A stretch of DNA of 64,000 bases from Oscillospiraceae bacterium (GTDB lineage: Bacteria; Bacillota; Clostridia; Oscillospirales; Ruminococcaceae). The stretch spans positions 1-64,000 of the forward strand of contig JAFZPP010000004.1 of the NCBI GenBank assembly GCA_017550285.1, given 5' to 3'. Position numbers and translations under genes: made by a program. Shown here piece after piece: positions 61,086 to 64,000 of this stretch. The stretch's first letter is position 1. Every line of letters starts with the position of its first letter. The notes beneath the pieces were generated by a model. It saw only the letters and a list, made by a program, of their open reading frames with translations, was not told the DNA's origin and did not search any database.

Positions 61086-61991
61086 TTATTTATATTTGGC
61101 GGCAAGCTCCGAAATGCGCTGCAATCGGTGGTTAACACCGGAACGCGAAAGCGGCGGATTGAGCTTTGCGCCGAGCTCGCGCAGACTGGCATCCGGATCG
61201 GCAAGGCGCGCCGCTGCGATTTCCTGCAAAACTGCCGGCAGCGTCCCCAGCCCGACCGTATTCCGGATCAGCTCGATATCTGCAATCTGCTGCTCTGCTG
61301 CCGCAACACTCTTGTCGATATTTGCCATATCACAGTTAATGCGGCGGTTTGTCATGCTGCGGACATTTTTATAGACCTGCTGTGCGGCAAGCTCCATGGA
61401 TGCATTCGGTGCGCCGAAATAGGTCAGCGCATCGCAAATCTGCTCATTCTGTTTCAGATACAGCACGATATCATTCTTGCGGACGGTTGATTTGAAGCGA
61501 ATCTCCGGCTGCTCGGCGGCGAGTGTCTCCGGAAGTGCGGCTGCAAAATCCGCATCGGAGAGCGCAAGCTCCAGATGATACCGCCGCTCGGGATCGGTGA
61601 CGCTGCCGCAGAGTACAAAGCATCCGGCGGCGGCAAAGGCAAGCGCCCTGCCGGTCAAAGATGCAAGCGCGGCGGAACGGTTCTGCGCTTCCAGATGCAG
61701 CGGCTTTGTCAGCGCACAGACCTGCTCTGCACCGCTGACCGAAAAGCACCAGACCGCCTGTCTTCCGCTGCGTGCACGGAATTCCGTATCGAAGCTGCAT
61801 TTGGGGCTGACGCTCTGGATCAGCTTCGGAAAGAGCTCTGCAAAGGCTTCGCATTCCGTTTGCAGCGTGATCTCCGATTCGGTAAAACGGCGCGCCGAGA
61901 GCAGAATGCCTGTCAGAAAGGCACGGCGGTCGGCAGGCTTGCGGATGCTGCCGCAGATTTCCGTTTTGACCTGATTGGAAAAGGATGCCAT
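61086..61991 (-). CDS. whiA: DNA-binding protein WhiA
   Basis: 301 aa. ATG 61991 is 8 bases after GGAGG; GTG 62000 and ATG 61997 are poorly spaced. The N-terminal LAGLIDADG-like domain (MASFSNQVKTEICGS, RRAFLTGILLSARRF) and the C-terminal WhiA HTH (LRELGAKLNPPLSRSGVNHRLQRISELA) are present. WhiA affects cell division and chromosome segregation in Firmicutes. The usual neighbours rapZ and yvcK are not here; it follows an unrelated gene by 26 bases. Confidence 0.9.
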   Translation of the reverse strand: MASFSNQVKTEICGSIRKPADRRAFLTGILLSARRFTESEITLQTECEAFAELFPKLIQSVSPKCSFDTEFRARSGRQAVWCFSVSGAEQVCALTKPLHLEAQNRSAALASLTGRALAFAAAGCFVLCGSVTDPERRYHLELALSDADFAAALPETLAAEQPEIRFKSTVRKNDIVLYLKQNEQICDALTYFGAPNASMELAAQQVYKNVRSMTNRRINCDMANIDKSVAAAEQQIADIELIRNTVGLGTLPAVLQEIAAARLADPDASLRELGAKLNPPLSRSGVNHRLQRISELAAKYK

Positions 61992-62017
61992 CGGCATCAC
62001 CTCCGGTTGGATTGATA

Positions 62018-62872
62018 TTACAGATATGCCGACAGGAATGCTGCCTGCCGTGCACGGCGCTTGGCGATGCGGTTCTGCACCCAGATTTCATAAGGCATCC
62101 AGCGCGGGTCCTTCTCCGCTGCCGAATCGTCCACGCCGTCGGTGGTATAGGTGAAGATGATGCCGCCGTCATAGATTTCAAATTCGATTTCACGCGGCTG
62201 TTTGCCGGTGTAGCCGTCGATCCAGCCGTCCGCGGTATAGAGATGCTCCTCCTCCGGATCAAGTCCACCCGGAACATCGGATTTGCGGATGCTGTTCAGA
62301 TAATAGGTCACGCCGTCGGCATCATGCAGCACATAGCTTTTGCCGGACGGGTCGGGGTCAGAAAACAGACCGCCGTCATCGGTGATCTCCGCGTCCGCAA
62401 TGGTCACGAGCTCAAAATCACCGTAGGTTTTCTTCTGCCATTTCGGCTCCTTCATCTCCGGCGCAGGATATTCGTCAAAATCATCCGCATTCAGATGCAG
62501 CGCTTCCATTGCCGCAAAGACATGCTGCTTTGCATCCTGTTCACTGAGCCATGCTGCATCGCTCAGCGCCGCACTTTGCTTCCATGCAGCCCAGTCTGCA
62601 CGCATCGCGGCACGGTCTGCATAGGTATCGCCGAGCGCCAGATTTGCGCGGCCGAGATAATCATAAAACACATGATATTGCAGCACGACGAACAGACAGT
62701 TCACGAGCAGCGAAAGTGTTTCGTCATCCGGCTCCTCCTGCATCATCGCACGCACTGCACGGTCGATCTCCGCCGATGCATCCGCATGACTGCCGCGGTG
62801 CAGCGCCTTTGCAATCTTTTGCAGATCACAGTATTCTGCAATCAGCTCCTCCGGCTGTATTCCCATTGCCAT
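62018..62872 (-). CDS. uncharacterised cytoplasmic protein
   Basis: 284 aa; start behind GGAGGAG. The first 120 residues are helical and rich in Ala/Asp/Leu (AEYCDLQKIAKALHR, LVNCLFVVLQYHVFYDYLG). The rest is beta-rich with YGDFELVTIADAEITDDGG, HLYTADGWIDGYTGK and IYDGGIIFTYTTDG, ending in a basic helix. No signal peptide, membrane segment or known motif. It has its own promoter and probably carries whiA on the same transcript. Confidence 0.55.
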   Translation of the reverse strand: MAMGIQPEELIAEYCDLQKIAKALHRGSHADASAEIDRAVRAMMQEEPDDETLSLLVNCLFVVLQYHVFYDYLGRANLALGDTYADRAAMRADWAAWKQSAALSDAAWLSEQDAKQHVFAAMEALHLNADDFDEYPAPEMKEPKWQKKTYGDFELVTIADAEITDDGGLFSDPDPSGKSYVLHDADGVTYYLNSIRKSDVPGGLDPEEEHLYTADGWIDGYTGKQPREIEFEIYDGGIIFTYTTDGVDDSAAEKDPRWMPYEIWVQNRIAKRRARQAAFLSAYL

Positions 62873-62907
62873 AGTTTCTCCTCCGGTTCATGTTCAGGTA
62901 TGACATA

Positions 62908-62936
62908 ATTATAGCATATTAAGCTATAAATTTCAA
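62908..62936 (-). promoter_or_regulatory. promoter of the 62018-62872 gene and whiA
   Basis: Minus strand: TTGAAA (62936-62931), 17 bases, TATAAT (62913-62908). The boxes lie inside a dispersed repeat (TATAGCA...AAATTTCAATGG) that recurs near 63107. Confidence 0.75.
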
Positions 62937-62989
62937 TGGTAGAGCAGCAAAAAAATAACAAAATACGCCGCATGGGAGATAAACCGGAG

Positions 62990-63004
62990 GCGGGCACTGC
63001 CCGC
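62990..63004. repeat. GCGGGCACTGCCCGC palindrome
   Basis: Identical to 59999-60013. It is followed by TTATAGCATATTA, as the 63092 copy is followed by TTATAGCACATAA. Confidence 0.75.
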
Positions 63005-63068
63005 TTATAGCATATTATCCCACAAAAAGCAAGCTGAGAGAAGTGCTTTTTTGCAGCAGTTGACTCTT

Positions 63069-63106
63069 CGGAGAGCTTTAGATCCATGGAGGGCGGCACT
63101 GCCGCC
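63069..63106. repeat. dispersed repeat unit, second full copy
   Basis: CGGAGAGCTTTAGATC (63069-63084), CATGGA, then GGCGGCACTGCCGCC (63092-63106): same architecture as 59976-60013, with compensating changes that keep the palindrome. Confidence 0.75.
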
Positions 63107-63214
63107 TTATAGCACATAAAGCCGTAAATTTCAATGGGAAATGAGAAAAAAGGAGGAGGGAGGACGGCGTGCGTTCGGAGTGATTTGCTTTAGATCAACT
63201 TTTTTTATTTTTCC

Positions 63215-63244
63215 TGTGACGCATTGCAGAAGGATTCTGTCGTA
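63215..63244 (+). promoter_or_regulatory. possible ECF-type promoter of the sigma gene
   Basis: TGTGACG (63215-63221) and CGTA (63241-63244) resemble the two boxes of an autoregulated ECF promoter, but the spacer of 19 bases is longer than usual. No sigma-A promoter is seen in its place. Confidence 0.3.
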
Positions 63245-63286
63245 AAGGATAGAGGGACCTCATCACACAGAAAGGGGCTGAACCAC

Positions 63287-63853
63287 ATGCCTGCCGCAAC
63301 AGATGCACAGATCATTTCACTGTTCCACGAACGCGATCAGAAGGCGCTCAGCGAAACACAGCAGAAATACGGCGGACTATGCCGCAGCATCGCAAAAAAT
63401 ATTCTCGGTTCACGCGAAGACGCGGAGGAGTGTCTCAATGATGCACTGCTCCGCCTCTGGGAGAGCATCCCGCCTGCAAAGCCGAAAAATCTTGCTGCAT
63501 ATCTCAGCGTGACCGTCCGGAACCTCGCCTGTAACCGGCGCGAAGCATCCAGAGCCGCCAAGCGCGGCGGCGGTGAACTGACCGTCGCGCTCTCGGAGAT
63601 CGAGGAGGTGCTTGCATCACCGGAACGTCCCGACACCGTGCTCGATACCAAAGCGGTTTCCGATGCAATCAACCGGTTTCTCGGTGAATTGCAGCCGGAA
63701 ACGCGCGTCATGTTCGTGCTGCGCTACTGGGGCGATTTGACAGTACGGGAAATTGCCGAAAAATGCGGTGTCGGACAAAGCAAGGTCAAAATGTCACTGC
63801 TGCGCACCAGAAACGATCTGAAAGCATTTCTTGAGGAGGAGGGTTTGCGATGA
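63287..63853 (+). CDS. RNA polymerase sigma factor, ECF-like
   Basis: 188 aa from ATG 63287 behind GAAAGGGG; an upstream in-frame start at 63224 lies in the control region. Region 2 (YGGLCRSIAKNILGSREDAEECLNDALLRLWES) and region 4 (LQPETRVMFVLRYWGDLTVREIAEKCGVGQSKVKMSLLRTR) are present and region 3 is absent, as in ECF factors. The overlapping downstream gene looks like its anti-sigma factor. The signal is unknown. Confidence 0.88.
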   Translation: MPAATDAQIISLFHERDQKALSETQQKYGGLCRSIAKNILGSREDAEECLNDALLRLWESIPPAKPKNLAAYLSVTVRNLACNRREASRAAKRGGGELTVALSEIEEVLASPERPDTVLDTKAVSDAINRFLGELQPETRVMFVLRYWGDLTVREIAEKCGVGQSKVKMSLLRTRNDLKAFLEEEGLR

Positions 63854-64000
63854 AGGAGCAGGACTATATGAAAATCATGAACGGTCTCCGCGAGGATTAC
63901 ATTTCAGAAGCCGTCAGCTGGGACGGCACGGCGCAGAAGAACCGCCGCGCGATCCGCCGCATGACCTACGGGCTCGGCGCAATCGCGGCTGCCATTGCAG
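63850..64000 (+). CDS. putative membrane anti-sigma factor, 5' part
   Basis: 50 codons before the window ends. The ATG overlaps the sigma gene stop (ATGA). An N-terminal helix (MKIMNGLREDYISEAVSWDG) is followed by a basic stretch (KNRRAIRR) and the start of a hydrophobic segment (YGLGAIAAAIA), the layout of DUF4179-type anti-sigma proteins. The call rests on position and this layout only. Confidence 0.55.
   Translation, partial: MKEQDYMKIMNGLREDYISEAVSWDGTAQKNRRAIRRMTYGLGAIAAAIA

Larger units (their letters stand above)
62873..63286. other. repeat-rich divergent intergenic region
   Basis: 414 bases containing three degenerate copies of a TATAGCA(C/T)AT...AAATTTCAATGG unit (about 62909, 63006 and 63107), two GGGCACTGCCC-like palindromes, one promoter on the minus strand, and sigma-factor gene control sequences near 63211-63244. 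Confidence 0.6.

Overview
The window looks like chromosomal DNA of a Firmicute of the Ruminococcus/Oscillospiraceae kind. The grounds are type I dockerin modules behind Thr-rich linkers, a tryptophan T-box leader, AGGAGG-type ribosome binding sites, sigma-A promoters (TTGACA-17-TATAAT), and Firmicute gene orders (tig-clpP-clpX-lon-engB; rplS-lepB-rbgA-rnhB-yraN). Coding DNA is fairly GC-rich and intergenic DNA AT-rich. The genus assignment is inference.

Layout. 1-3441: the end of a GNAT acetyltransferase, then a tight trio (MBL-fold lipoprotein, 2-hydroxyacyl-CoA dehydratase-like protein, transglutaminase-like protein). 3470-13096: a T-box-controlled trp operon (trpE, fused trpGD, trpC, trpF, trpB, trpA) with two uncharacterised genes behind it. 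13129-14367: aroF (DAHP synthase) with its own promoter, a palindrome and a terminator. 14467-21558: nadB-nadC, mutS2, a CPBP protease and nadE. 21565-25961: two divergent secreted dockerin proteins, one with a transglutaminase-like domain and one with BspA-type leucine-rich repeats.

25931-32747 is an accessory island lying between two copies of one 31-nt hairpin. It holds a tyrosine integrase, about 1.1 kb of AT-rich non-coding DNA with ACACGC/GCGTGT clusters, and a GntR/ABC-2/CPBP export cassette with a clear operator. 32754-39525 is the minus-strand proteostasis block (engB, lon, clpX, clpP, tig). 39670-47621 continues on the minus strand: phosphoesterase, thrC, two zinc ribbons, yraN, rnhB, rbgA, three tandem signal peptidases, rplS and a 2[4Fe-4S] ferredoxin.

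48027-59683 is the most notable region: one near-perfect promoter followed by an eight-gene operon. It encodes a large carbohydrate-type solute-binding protein, two complete MalF/MalG-like permease pairs, an NHL-propeller/TPR membrane protein, a YIP1-like membrane protein and a DUF5696-type secreted protein. It has no ATPase, regulator or recognised glycoside hydrolase. The end of the window holds a coiled-coil membrane protein, whiA, an unknown gene, and a sigma factor/anti-sigma pair cut by the right edge. Short dispersed repeats with a GGGCACTGCCC core occur between genes.
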